DNA of 64,000 bases, taken from the NCBI GenBank assembly GCA_946803715.1, contig CAMPET010000188.1, positions 1 to 64,000 on the forward strand, given 5' to 3'. A program made the position numbers and the translations under genes. The stretch comes from Beroe ovata. Taxonomy: Eukaryota > Ctenophora > Nuda > Beroida > Beroidae. The stretch's first letter is position 1. Each line of letters opens with the position of its first letter. Under the pieces are notes generated by a model that did not search any database, was not told the DNA's origin, and worked only from the letters and a program-made list of their open reading frames with translations. Of this stretch, positions 45,001 to 53,300 are shown piece after piece.

Positions 45001-47758
45001 AATTTTCGGGGTAAATTTGCGATGACGCTGCTGCTTCACTCTGTTCTGTTGAGAAGTGGTGTCAACGTTAGGGTGGTGTCAAAGAATAGTGGTGTCACGG
45101 GTAAAAGAGTGGTCAATGGCCAAGTACCTAAACTAGCATCGAAAACCAACCTATAGCTTTGTAAAGTGTGTCCTTCTCATCCTTAGTAAGACCGAATCTA
45201 TCAGCAACTGATTGGTTGTTTTTGTTGCTACCCCCTCCCCACCAACTACCAAACCATCCACCACTCGATGCTGTGATCTTGTCACTTTCAACCTTGGCGT
45301 CTGGAAGAGGGCAGGGTTTTCAAAACTCACGATAATGACAAATCTATGAGAGAAGCTGACCCAATTTCTGTTAAAATTGACTCACTTTGTTCACAGATAG
45401 TTATGTTGACAATGTCCAAAATATCAAATAGCTCTGTTATCCGTGAAATTTCATTTAGAGTAGGCTTTCCTGTCATTTCCTTCACCCTGAAATGAAAGGA
45501 AAATTCAACAGACCTAGAGGCTAGAACAATGATAGAATAGTTGATGCAAAGGAACTGCACAACCGAAACTAGATTGTGGATCTGAACAGCAAAACACACA
45601 CCTCAGGGCAGTGTATTCTCTACAGTTGTCTCGGTGTTTCTTGATTGTCTCCCATCGCCACGCTATCACCCGCCGCTTCACCCTTGTTTCGTAACAGTAT
45701 CGGTACAAGTAGTTCCACCTGGCGTGACAGAAGTGTGAGTAATATCACACACGGCGTGATGATATACACCATTTGGGCATCAATGAAGACGTGGATAATG
45801 TCACTTTTGTCACAAGATACAGTATGGAATCGATCACTTACCATGCCATGCTGTTTCCCAAGATTTGGACTCCCGGATGCCACTTAGCGAAGGCTTGTTT
45901 CTTCTTTCCTCTCTCCATGTGATCGAGAAGTACCATGGTGTCCAGGTACTGTGTTTTCCGGACCTGGAATAGGATCATTCATGTAGCTAGATCCTAATAC
46001 AGTACCTAATATGAATGAATTTGATCATAAATAAGGACACCTAATGGAACTTCCACTCCCTTGAGACGTTGCAAGAATCGTTACCTCGGTAACCAAAGAT
46101 GTGAAGTGAACTGATAGGGATGCCTTGGGTGTATCCATAACAACTTTATTCGTTGGATCAATGATGATCTTTACCAAACACCCCATAGGATGGATAACTG
46201 CAAATTGTTAGGTTCTTCAAGAAGTGAACTCCAGGCACAGAATAAGTTGATTTCAAAGTTAATCTTCAGACTTCATCCTAACGAGTCCCAATCTCCTAAC
46301 TCACCAAACTTATGCTCCTTATTAGGCCTATCACTTGTAACGATTAGATTGAGGAGCTCCTTCTCGATTTCATGAGAGGGTCGTTGGAAGAGTTGTGTGG
46401 CAGGGTTGTTCCAGTAGACAGCAAAATGAGAAACTTTTGCAAGCTGAAAATGTTAGTCATTTTAAATCTTTTACCCTCATCTCAACCAGGTATATGAATA
46501 CATGAATATTGAATGTCATAACCACTAACCAGTCTCAAAATGAACATATCTACACAACTATGGGACACAACGCTACACAACTATAAGACACAACGCTCCC
46601 CAGACCAATTTAAACCGACTTCCTCCAAACCTTATAAATCCTCCCAACGTTGCTATCACTGAGAACAGTGGGTTGCCAAGACTCGTTGGTGGTCAGAGCA
46701 AACAACTCGTCGAGAGTAACTCCAATAGAGTAACCGGATTCTGGATCCTCGTACCGTAAGTGTATGTTCTTTACCCGTATCTAATTACCGAATATAGATC
46801 AATACCTGGTCTATTAACACAAATATAATAGATCAACAGATCATTAACAGTTCATTAGCGGTTTACTAACGGTTGATTTATGAAATACTAAGAACGTTAT
46901 CATTTTTATCCAACACGCGGAATCTACCTCCAAGTTTTTGACAATAGCGGTTATCAAACTCTCGGCCCAAGTTGGCTTCCCCTCCTTCGCTGCCCCACGC
47001 CCCTTCTCTCTCATCCTTTCCTGGGCTTCCTTAACCGCGTCCAACATACCTCGTTTTCTCTGCCGTTCTTCCAACTTAGTCTTCTCCTCGCTGGACGTGA
47101 ACGATGCAATCATTTCTTCATTTGTAGAGAATTCAGCAAAATCTATCCAGCAAGTACACGAAGACTGGAATTTGTGTCGTGAATTTCCCCGTGATGTGTG
47201 TAGGTATACGTAGTACCTACCTGTATGGCGCAGCATCTTTAGGAATCACAAGAAGGACCAAATCCTCGACAACCACTTTCGTTGGAGAACTCCACAATGC
47301 TTTCCAGGGGACTTGCAGCTCGAGGGATCCGATCAGACCAGCGTAAACAAATACTGGCAGGTCGAATTTGGCCTAGGGAGGAAAATATTCAGTGGGTTTT
47401 TGTGCTATAAGGAATGAAAAGACCAGATTATTGTGTTCAAAAATCTCCATTTCAGATGCTAGATGTACAGACTACATACCAAAGCTTCGGCTTTCAATCT
47501 CAAATTCTTCAAGACAACGTTACCTGGCGGAATTCAAGCATGATCAATACAAGTTCCTTCCATAGACAAAATTTAAAAGGTGCATTTCACAAAATTTTGT
47601 GATCAATTTGACAGGTAAACAACACAAAGAATAGAGTTTTTTGCAATTATTCCTAGCTTACCTTTCCATACCGCGAGTTTCAGGTCCTTACTGTCAATGT
47701 CCTGGACAAACTCCCCGAGTGCTTTGGTTAGGACAGTTTCTAAAACTCTCTCAAACAT
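5709..47758 (-). CDS. VPS13: VPS13 bridge-like lipid transfer protein (whole gene span)
   Basis: VPS13 proteins are very long hydrophobic-groove rods that move bulk phospholipid between membranes at organelle contact sites. The gene reads leftwards from ATG at 47758 to TAG at 5709. It has the family order: chorein N-terminus, long repeating-beta-groove region, VAB (SHR-BD) region, APT1/ATG2-C-like region and C-terminal PH-like domain. The N-terminal exon and the block FDLPVFVYAGLIGSLELQ are closest to the VPS13A/C type. Introns are mostly short. The exceptions are those at 41.5-44.6 kb, 21.6-25.1 kb and 9.0-18.4 kb, the last holding two antisense genes. Exons between 29.8 and 37.5 kb appear twice because of an apparent unmerged haplotype. 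N-containing joins also occur at 7591, 18310, 22280, 24285, 33486 and 33800. The paralogue class (A/C rather than D or B) is inferred by eye. Confidence 0.93.
7336..7838. repeat. Direct duplication across the N at 7591
   Basis: Positions 7336-7590 and 7592-7838 are near-identical (a few substitutions, small indels) and abut the single N. The repeat contains the acceptor end of one VPS13 exon and the donor end of the previous one. One copy each suffices for the gene, so this is most likely two overlapping contig ends joined without merging. Confidence 0.85.
9038..9979 (+). promoter_or_regulatory. Upstream region of PAN-EGF-ZP gene A
   Basis: Non-coding stretch within the VPS13 intron, in front of the first ZP gene. 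From about 9240 it resembles the region in front of the second gene (about 14630-15258), so both promoters were duplicated with their genes. It shares the palindrome TCACGTGA at 9625-9632 (matching 14944-14951). It also shares a hairpin motif, CCTTCGCGCCTAGCTGGCG (9442-9466 and 9534-9558, matching 14852-14876). A pyrimidine tract of TCTCTATTCC units follows at 9710-9795. A TATA-like CTATAAAATA lies at 9941 but is altered in gene B. Regulatory use is inferred only from conservation between the copies. Confidence 0.45.
9980..12398 (+). CDS. Secreted PAN-EGF-ZP protein, gene A
   Basis: Three exons (9980-11665, 11828-11952, 12128-12398) join in phase into 693 residues. A signal peptide (residues 1-21, hydrophobic core VIVLLTLISIG) is followed by a PAN/apple-like domain (about 30-105, Cys-rich, YDSC...GCVAFTVVDGTSC). 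Seven EGF modules follow (about 108-400), six of them with calcium-binding D-x-D/N-E-C starts. Then a ZP domain runs from VQCRDDRMVVDMGLSNDH through AFSFIHDADAEVYLHG to CQEE. A furin-type site RRLRKR is followed by an external-hydrophobic-patch-like segment FRVHTGPFSLG, and the protein ends two residues later. No transmembrane segment or GPI signal follows, unusual for ZP proteins. The gene lies antisense within a VPS13 intron, ahead of a tandem paralogue. ZP domains polymerise into extracellular matrices; the ligand of the PAN/EGF part is unknown. Confidence 0.9.
12701..12706 (+). terminator. Candidate polyadenylation signal of ZP gene A
   Basis: AATAAA about 300 bp after the stop codon, the first canonical hexamer downstream. 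It is also present in the duplicated copy near 13460. Confidence 0.4.
12969..13024. repeat. 15-bp minisatellite
   Basis: Repeats of GTCCTACGCCGTAGC-like units, which contain the small dyad CTACG/CGTAG. The copy after the duplication lies at 13733-13783. Confidence 0.8.
13790..14640. repeat. Dispersed repeat, non-coding
   Basis: The stretch between the two ZP genes has no exon that I can support. Its two parts match the N-bounded contig at 15821-16922 in blocks: 13820-14110 resembles 16640-16925, and 14380-14635 resembles 16130-16390. The core TTTTGGACGCTGAAC...CTATCTCGCTTCCCTGA recurs at 42.3-43.5 and 49.6 kb. It is a dispersed element of unknown class. Confidence 0.7.
15259..18031 (+). CDS. 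Secreted PAN-EGF-ZP protein, gene B (interrupted by assembly)
   Basis: Tandem paralogue of gene A. The first exon starts at 15259 with a signal peptide, PAN region and two EGF modules, and runs to the N at 15820. After 1.1 kb of unrelated repeat and a second N it resumes at 16924 in the ZP domain, ending at 17300. The remaining exons are 17458-17582 and 17761-18031, with the same phases, furin site RRLRKR and stop as gene A. The middle EGF modules and the start of the ZP domain are missing from the assembly. The N-terminal ~115 codons differ strongly from gene A, while the second EGF and the ZP coding parts are almost identical. I read it as intact but mis-assembled; a true insertion cannot be excluded. 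Confidence 0.8.
15821..16922. repeat. N-bounded contig of dispersed repeat inside gene B
   Basis: It lies between single Ns at 15820 and 16923. It matches, in a different block order, the repeat at 13790-14640, and contains no EGF or ZP sequence. A gap-filling or scaffolding error is the simplest explanation, since the missing gene B exon portion would belong here. Confidence 0.75.
18368..21561 (-). CDS. VPS13: VPS13 VAB (SHR-BD) region exons
   Basis: The VAB region of VPS13 binds organelle-specific adaptors. Exons run from about 21561 (PGEKYYVPLDASLCGALDS) through about 21013-21150 (ICISPALVIANKLPVTLRC) and about 20590-20740 (ISGIGFQSTEIGAGAREHF). Next come about 20332-20520 (MITVYCNYWMVN) and 19665-20215 (LRVSVDDAGWSDYFSIDT, LTNIVTFYPRFQVINEL, TPFWPGSKDDHK, EPSMAIPLGTTQQTVIRME). 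They continue with a tiny exon near 19494-19526, about 19228-19355 (LYTWDFPDKKRE), about 18753-18955 (LLFTDDPN) and 18368-18581 (GISLVDSTPQEVTYIQL, IWERRLKHRNRYK). The last donor is in the same phase as the acceptor at 9037. These are classic VPS13 signatures. Confidence 0.88.
20891..21006. repeat. ~14-bp minisatellite CACAGCTGCTRATCA
   Basis: About eight imperfect units alternate CACAGCTGCTAAT and CACAGCCGCTGAT, in the VPS13 intron just downstream (minus strand) of the exon ending KLPVTLRC. The plus-strand open frame across it is a repeat artefact. Confidence 0.85.
21846..21909. repeat. 16-bp VNTR, short copy (4 units)
   Basis: Units of GTGGTGTCAGAGTGAA. The corresponding array in the second copy (24470-24629) has 10 units. 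Confidence 0.9.
22281..24284. other. N-bounded contig without recognisable gene
   Basis: No VPS13 exon or other gene is recognised. It contains a 69-bp direct duplication (22901-22969 / 22970-23038) and an A-tract/T-tract foldback (about 23746-23880). The phrase GGGCTAGAYATTTTTGACAT also occurs twice (about 23873 and 24078). It interrupts two copies of the same intron sequence, so it is probably misplaced or a haplotype-specific insertion. Confidence 0.6.
24470..24629. repeat. 16-bp VNTR, long copy (10 units)
   Basis: Ten units of GTGGTGTCAGAGTGAA with scattered substitutions. It is the longer allele-like version of the array at 21846-21909. Confidence 0.9.
25085..29640 (-). CDS. VPS13: VPS13 mid-to-late groove exons
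   Basis: About a dozen short exons bear VPS13 groove motifs: ENPEVAFLSNHKNSK (about 29503-29634), QFSGGETVNAAKIEHTTYAY (about 28800-28918) and FPERKPLGQTLVLNMDKYHI (about 28455-28630). Others are DWAGAMLVDMDLSMEANYY (28230-28375), MLTLTNSALKNLQILGDAW (about 27493-27565) and SPLMIQNFCGVDVVVRG (about 27295-27400). Further on are IPIVQAGLYIYALVP (about 26842-26940), VYFLNSKTTKF near 26700 and ITIRSPLHFHNLQ (about 25085-25190). The last is the conserved segment leading into the VAB region. Exon edges are approximate. No other gene is seen in the introns. Confidence 0.8.
29765..33485 (-). CDS. VPS13: VPS13 groove exons, first haplotype copy
   Basis: This block holds about eleven exons, including IDSKIQDTHVVVSWGFINN (about 30082-30220), KVNLKVWDIRVEDTDPVV (about 30645-30842), LLKTLEENFAETGDRL (about 30945-31190) and DLEVVRCLCNNSDIDIV (about 31310-31457). 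Later ones are KLAQESSNSTVIKLSVEVES (about 31770-31950), MDVSLKMGSLNFIFLNFF (about 32052-32150) and SLTLEASGKTYADI (about 32545-32641). A near-identical block follows at 33801-37548, so only one copy should be counted. Confidence 0.85.
33487..33799. repeat. Third partial copy of the duplicated VPS13 segment
   Basis: A 313-bp contig between Ns at 33486 and 33800. It matches 29765-30103 and the start of the copy at 33801, with small deletions and an extra GAATATAAATGTCACC-type insertion. It is probably another haplotype's contig end. Confidence 0.85.
33801..37548 (-). CDS. VPS13: VPS13 groove exons, second haplotype copy
   Basis: Repeats 29765-33485 at very high identity. Divergence is concentrated near 35740-36110 (small insertions such as GGAGGGTGTCAGTGG in an intron). 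This copy continues without an N into unique upstream exons, so it is the one attached to the rest of the gene. Confidence 0.85.
37374..41535 (-). CDS. VPS13: VPS13 N-terminal-half groove exons
   Basis: Exons include about 41431-41535 (MNPSDVPADIVIISKFSSVT), about 40134-40250 (TKTEAELTEFDELRRNI), about 39815-39985 (VTLSAPKVVIPESGC, LIVADLGRL, typical of VPS13) and about 39595-39715. Others are about 39480-39590 (MSLAELEETAYDNYNLNLEN), about 39130-39315 (LLYPIKLDVNLAVSILP, LDTVQLVMSDKKLNDLF), about 38395-38540, about 37862-37999 (SESEDNFYDAPDHF-like acidic linker) and about 37382-37760 (FEGKVVLKSHIKNI). Exon borders were read by eye. Confidence 0.82.
42291..43480. repeat. ~545-bp tandem repeat of a dispersed element
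   Basis: Units start at 42291, 42835 and 43384 with TGATTCCCNTGTATTTTTGG. There are two full units and one partial, about 95% identical. Each full unit keeps a 98-codon minus-strand open frame (42463-42759 and 43007-43303). A diverged single copy lies at 49.2-49.86 kb, and the GGACGCTGAATCGATTCCCG core also occurs at about 14.4 and 16.2 kb. No transposase or reverse transcriptase is recognised. Confidence 0.85.
44487..44634. repeat. 21-bp minisatellite (7 units)
   Basis: Units of AACTACAATATGTTGCTAAGC with substitutions, ending about 10 bp from the splice donor of the VPS13 exon at about 44645-44782. The plus-strand open frame is a by-product of the 7-codon period. Confidence 0.9.
44645..46965 (-). 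CDS. VPS13: VPS13 N-terminal domain exons
   Basis: Exons after the chorein start are about 46925-47150 (EERQRKRGMLDAVKEA, SLITAIVKNLE), about 46630-46760 (RYEDPESGYSIGVTLDELFA) and about 46310-46440 (KVSHFAVYWNNPATQLF). They continue with about 46083-46185 (MGCLVKIIIDPTNK), about 45845-45963, about 45600-45710 (WRWETIKKHRDNCREY) and about 45380-45485 (LNEISRITELFDILDIVNI). The set ends with about 45150-45302 (GGWFGSWWGG, the Trp-rich loop typical of VPS13), 44917 to about 45040 and about 44645-44782. The order matches the family exactly. One phase at the 47221/47150 junction could not be reconciled by eye. Confidence 0.87.
47221..47758 (-). CDS. VPS13: VPS13 start and chorein domain
   Basis: Exons 47662-47758, 47480-47523 and 47221-47372 join in phase. 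The protein starts MFERVLETVLTKALGEFV, with VWKGNVVLKNLRLKAEAL and KFDLPVFVYAGLIGSLELQ following. This is the conserved chorein N-terminus, which scoops lipid at the donor membrane. The start codon is at 47758. About 370 bp separate it from the next gene upstream on the same strand. Confidence 0.95.
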
Positions 47759-48128
47759 TTAGTAACTCGATTTTGCTGATGAATTCGGAACTGGGGAATG
47801 ATAGAAGAACATTACAACTTGAATATAATTATGGATAGTTTCATATTCAAATGCGTCATTGTTCAGACAAACCTATGCCGCTCATACAGATGGGTGTTGC
47901 TGTAAATCACAGGACTGGTTTCTTATTAACTTCATCATTTTGGACTCAGGCCAACGTTCTATACATGCTATAGAATTATAAACAGTTAATCAATGGGAAA
48001 ATCATGTCACAAACATGTGACTCTCATTAATCTGTGCTAACCATTTGACTCAAGTAAAAATCCATGAATAGGAACTCAATAACATATTAAATCAGTCAAA
48101 ACCAAGATCTAGGTTCCTAGAAGCGACT

Positions 48129-48557
48129 TCAATCCGGCTCCAGACCCAATTCTCCCAACACTACTTTAGAAGTAGCCGAACCAAGCTTTGACTTGACGAT
48201 AGCCTTAGCCTCTGTGATATTTCCCTGTCGAATGTGTATTTGTGCAAGGTGTTGCACATGCTTTTTCAGACATGGTCCCTTCATGGCAATGAGTTGTCTG
48301 AGAAGGAGACATAGCTGAGAGGAAACTGTATGTTCTGGTACTGAGACTTCGAGCAACTGCAATCCAAGGGATACCAAATCATCAGCAACCACTTCTCTGT
48401 CTGAAAAGCAGACTAGTTCTTTGTATGCAGCAGCTGCTTCATGGAACAAGCCTCTTTCGATGTTGTCGATTACTAATGTCCTTAGAATTGTGGCATGGAC
48501 TTCGAGTTCACTTGAATTTGGTCTCGACATGTCTACATCTACATGCTGTAATTTCAT
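48129..48557 (-). CDS. Uncharacterised helical-repeat protein (last exon or whole gene)
   Basis: A 142-codon frame beginning MKLQHVDVDMSRPNSSELEV and ending ELGLEPD. The sequence is largely alpha-helical with TPR-like spacing (ERGLFHEAAAAYKELV, HIRQGNITEAKAIVKS). Codon use looks coding. A possible splice acceptor, AAATTACAG, lies at the sixth codon, so this may be the final exon of a longer gene whose upstream exons I could not find. I do not recognise the family. It lies 370 bp upstream of VPS13 on the same strand. Confidence 0.55.
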   Translation of the reverse strand: MKLQHVDVDMSRPNSSELEVHATILRTLVIDNIERGLFHEAAAAYKELVCFSDREVVADDLVSLGLQLLEVSVPEHTVSSQLCLLLRQLIAMKGPCLKKHVQHLAQIHIRQGNITEAKAIVKSKLGSATSKVVLGELGLEPD

Positions 48558-49189
48558 TAGTAGGTATCAGAAATTGCTATTTTTCAAAGACACCTTCTCG
48601 GAATTCCTTTTGCTGCGGAATTGTCAAGACAATACAAAAAGTACTGTGAGCTGACCGACTGTTTATGCCTAATTGAGATGTTTAAATTTGCGTATTTAAA
48701 ATTGAATAGGTAACTCTTTATACCTTTATAGCAGTCATCCGGATAACGATTGGATAATCACAGCCTTTCAATGATCGGGATGATCACAAGCATCTAGCCA
48801 TATGCTATAAGTCCAGCAGTAATTAACCTCTTCGATAATCGGTATCCAATTGGAGAAGACACGAGGATCTATATATCATTGGTGCCGGTGCTTTACATAA
48901 TATTGAAGCGTTAAACTACGGCGAGATGTCAAATTGAGCGAGAACACCAAGCTAATGCCCTACGCAATATATAATATTATAATATGGAGGATTTTGCAGG
49001 ATCAATGAAGTTGATTTTTAGTGGGATCCGTGATCCTATGGCTCTCTATAACTCCAAATTTCTTTATAGCTCCATTCGATGATTTAGAGGATCAGAGATG
49101 TTATTAAGAATTAAAATAAAGTTTTTTGTAGAGATCTTCTGCGTAAAGTTCTCCTCCTTTTTCATTTTGCTTGCCTTTCATTAAGTCAC

Positions 49190-49860
49190 ATTTTATCAAT
49201 TCGCCAGGATGAGCGGAATTAGAATTTTTCTCGATTTACCGATAAGCTAGCTCAATAATTCCTCCGGATTCGAACTCTACGTCAAAAAATAGGCTAGGAA
49301 CACGTATGCCCCTGTAAAATAATTTTTGCCCGTTTTTTGGTATCGGTGTGTCTAATTGATTTTCGCGTTTTCGTTGTGTTTGCTTCCCAGGGGATTGAAA
49401 TCGTCATTTTGGCGTGGTTTCACGGCAAGTTTAAACAACAAATGATAGTAAAGATGGCTGATACTTGTAGTGTGAGAGTAGGAGAGATGATTTGGCGGAA
49501 AAAAGTGTCGTCAGTGCCAGTTAAGTCCTCATTTGAGACCCTCGAAATCGACGTATAAAAGTGTGGTGTCACTCATTACATCTTACTTTTACCGATACTC
49601 GAAATTCGAAGAAAGTTTTTGTCCACTTTTCATGCAAATACCACGCATTCCTATGTATTTTTGGACGCTGAATCGATTCCCGGTCAAATTTTGGCCCTAT
49701 CTCGATTGCCTGATGAGCTATTCGTCATGTAACTTCTAACCTTTCATATGCAAAGAAATCAGAATTTCCCTGGACTTCCCGGTGAGCTAGCTGACTAATC
49801 TCCGGATTTGAATTCTATGTCAAAAATAGGCCAGGAACACGTATTTCCAATATCCCTTGT
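49190..49860. repeat. Diverged single copy of the 545-bp dispersed element
   Basis: Matches the 42.3-43.5 kb units over their length, for example TTTTTGGACGCTGAATCG, GGCGTGGTTTCACGGCAAG and GTAGGAGAGATGATTTGG, with many substitutions. It lies between the helical-repeat ORF and the GPCR. No gene is seen in 48558-50308. Confidence 0.8.
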
Positions 49861-50308
49861 AAAATAGGGGGATACTAGAACGGTGTGACGCACAAAAATA
49901 ATACAGAACGACACATTACAATAGAGATTATTTTAGGACACATTACAATTGAGATAAGGATTGATGATCACAAATATCTGTGAAGCAGGAAGAAGAGTTT
50001 CGAGTGAGATCTAGTTAATAAGAAGTTCCTACCTAACGGACTCCGAGATTCAATGGATGTGTAATGTGTATCCTTTTGAATGCGTCATATCTATAAAAAC
50101 CTACGTCCTATACACTTCAATGGGAATTGTACCTACTAAAAACCAACCGTTTATGAAGTGAATGAATAAGAGCCAACTGAACATGTCAAAGGACGTACAG
50201 CACACTTGAAATATTCACCACACCCTATTGAGTATTAATTCAATAGGTACCTACCAAGTACCCACTTTATCACATTGTATTTTTTCAACAATATAACATC
50301 ACCTACAG

Positions 50309-53300
50309 ATTTCGACGGTTGGCCAAACATTATACAGGAACCGGGAACCATTGCTACCCCATCAGAGGCAGTGGCCCTCATTGACTTTAACTATCGGACA
50401 GCTTTTTCATTTGGGAGTGCAGAATTTCCCAGGGTCACAATTCAAATTGGAGATGGCAACACAAAATATGGTATTCATATTGTGCTTCTAGCTTCTAAAT
50501 ACTATGGAGGTGTTAGTACAGATTTACAGGTGGTGCCTAGATATTCGTGCATGATGTCAGTTATTTCGCTACCTGTAAGTGAATATAGGCTTTTTATACT
50601 GGAATTCTGCACAGGTGACAGCCTCATTTGATGGGGATTCCATCATATGTGATAAGGTTGTTAGGGAGGTCTCTACCTATATACAAGGCCTGTATCTTGA
50701 ATGTCAAATTAACACAGCTGCAAATGAACTTGTTATCGAGACAACGGAATCGGGTGCAATTGAGAGTTTGGCTGAGATCGTGGTTTTGGGAGAGAAGTGG
50801 GGTGAGTTTATTTCCAGTTAATAGGCCAATAATCCGAAAACTGGTCCTTCGTAAATTGAAAATCGTCTTTGAATAAGATTGCTTTGCCAAAAGTCCCTTG
50901 AATTCACCGCCTCAGAATCTTTTCCATGCCCAAAGGGCTTCGCATCGGAGAGTGGCTACCATAGTCTTACAGCCGATGAGGATTGCGCTGAATGCCCAGA
51001 TGGTTAGTTGACATTGTCATAATCATGAATCACCTCAAAAGGGACATAACCAGAATCATTGTTACAGTATAATAAGAATTATCTATTTCAGGCTTTTACC
51101 AAGATGCTTTCTCTGCCACTTCTGGGGAAAGTCAGCCCAGTTGTCGGAGCTGTACTGGTCTGATAACTACTTCAATTAAAGAGAAGAGTTCTTCTTCTGG
51201 TTGTAGGTTTTGTCCACTCTACGAGGTTGCCCAGCAACCTACTGATACAATTTCACCGGACATGCCTGACCTAGTGTGCTCCAAATGCGGAGCTGTGAGT
51301 ATTTATAAATAGTATGCAACGCTTTCAATGAGGTTTGAAGCTCAGAAACAAATCTGACTGCTGAACTACTAGGCTAAAAGTAATGAACGAATATAATTGT
51401 TTCTGAGAACTTCTGGATAACATCAGTAGCTATGATAAATCCATGTATCCATAGGGCTCACAATTTTATTGGACAGTCAAGGATGGATGCAGTGAATACG
51501 ACTTTAGAAGACTAAGTAAAGAGCCTGGGATAGTCTACTATCCTCCAACCATTCCCGAGCGTTGCATGTATCATCGTGTGTACTGCTCATCCTGCATGCA
51601 GGGAAAATACAACACAGCTTATTCTGATCATTTTTGTGCAAAGTGTGAAGAAGACGAAATAACTAATTCTGATCAAAGTGGCTGTATCAAATGTTCATTG
51701 GTAAGGTAGTAGTAGACAACAATTTAGTTATATCAGAGTAATAAGACAAGAACTATAAACGAGAATGAAGAACTATCTCTCTACTTGAATGTATATTTTG
51801 GAATATGTAACCGTAATTTAGATCAATAATACCCGTTTCTTGGACCCAGGGAAGTACGCCTAACCTCTCAAAAACTCTGTGCCTAAACTGTCCAGCTGGC
51901 ACAAAACATGACGTTACAACTGTTTCGTGCATACCTTGTCAACCTGGGTATATTTCGGAAGAAGGCAGTACAGAATGTACTGCTTGCGAAGCTGTGAGTT
52001 CACTTCAACTCATTTCTGGCGGATTTTGTCCTGAAATTACGGCGTTAGTTTTTAGTAATCTTTTATCCTAACAGGGAACCGCATCAAATTCCATGAACAC
52101 AGCTTGTGAAAGCTGTCCAGCTGGTACTCTTTCTGCTGAAGCTAGTGATGTATGCACACAATGTGAGCCAGGATTCATGTCAGAGGAGGGAAGCGCAGAA
52201 TGTACTGCTTGCGGAGCTGTGAGTTCATTGTTTTAGCCTTTTTAGCAAATCCTGAACAACATTTTTAATAACATTGGGTTATATCCAAAACAATATTATA
52301 CACAGGGAACAACATCAAATTCTGCGAACACAGGATGTGAGAACTGCCCAGCTGGAACCTATGGAAGTGGTGGGATATGCACAGAATGTGACCCTGCTAC
52401 AGTCGCACTAGAGGGCAGCAGAGAATGCACAATGTGCCAACTGGTACTAAGACATGATACCTAACAATTTAAAACATTGAAGCTCAGGCATTGTTTGCAG
52501 AAAATTCCGGAACTAAAATCCAGGTTGCTCTCTAAAAATGAAATTACTACCATCACTCACAGGGAACTACCAATGACATCTATAGAGATGTGTGTTATAA
52601 ATGTCGTCCGGGCAAATTTCGTGACTCATATGACAAACTTGGATGCAATCCTTGCCCAGATGGAAAGTATTCTTCTGAAGACAGAATTAGTTGTCATTTC
52701 TGTGAAAGGGTATGTGAATCATTAATATACTTTCATGACATGTTTACATTAATATTGCTGGAAAATGAATAAAGGCGTCAAACTATTTAATGACTGCTCA
52801 CAGCTTGCATACCCTCACTTGAATATTTGAAATGAATCAGCTTCAACCATCCTTTATTAATAAGGGCGGATCAGAAGTCAATGAGGCTGGAGACGGATGT
52901 ACTGCATGCGATGCTGGATATTTCCGGAAGGGAAATGAGATGACAGCATGTGAAAAATGTCCTGTCACCTTTTACAATACGGAAAATGGACTTGATCGAT
53001 GTTATCAGTGCGATGCGGTAAATTCTTGCCATTTTCCAGTGCTTGTTGTTTCCTCTTGACAAAGTTGAACTGAGAGTTTAAAATGAATCTGTCAGGGAGA
53101 AACATCGACTGAAGATAGCACTGGTTGCGTTAAATGCCCAGTTGGAACGTTCAGATCGACAAGTATTGATGGAGACTGTGAAGAATGTGCCATGAACACT
53201 TTCTCCAATGAAGGTATTGACCTTGTTATTATAGCTTTTAGTGTAGCAGCCAACAAGCTAACAACTTGCCAGCTTGTTAGTAACAAGTGATAAAAAGAGC

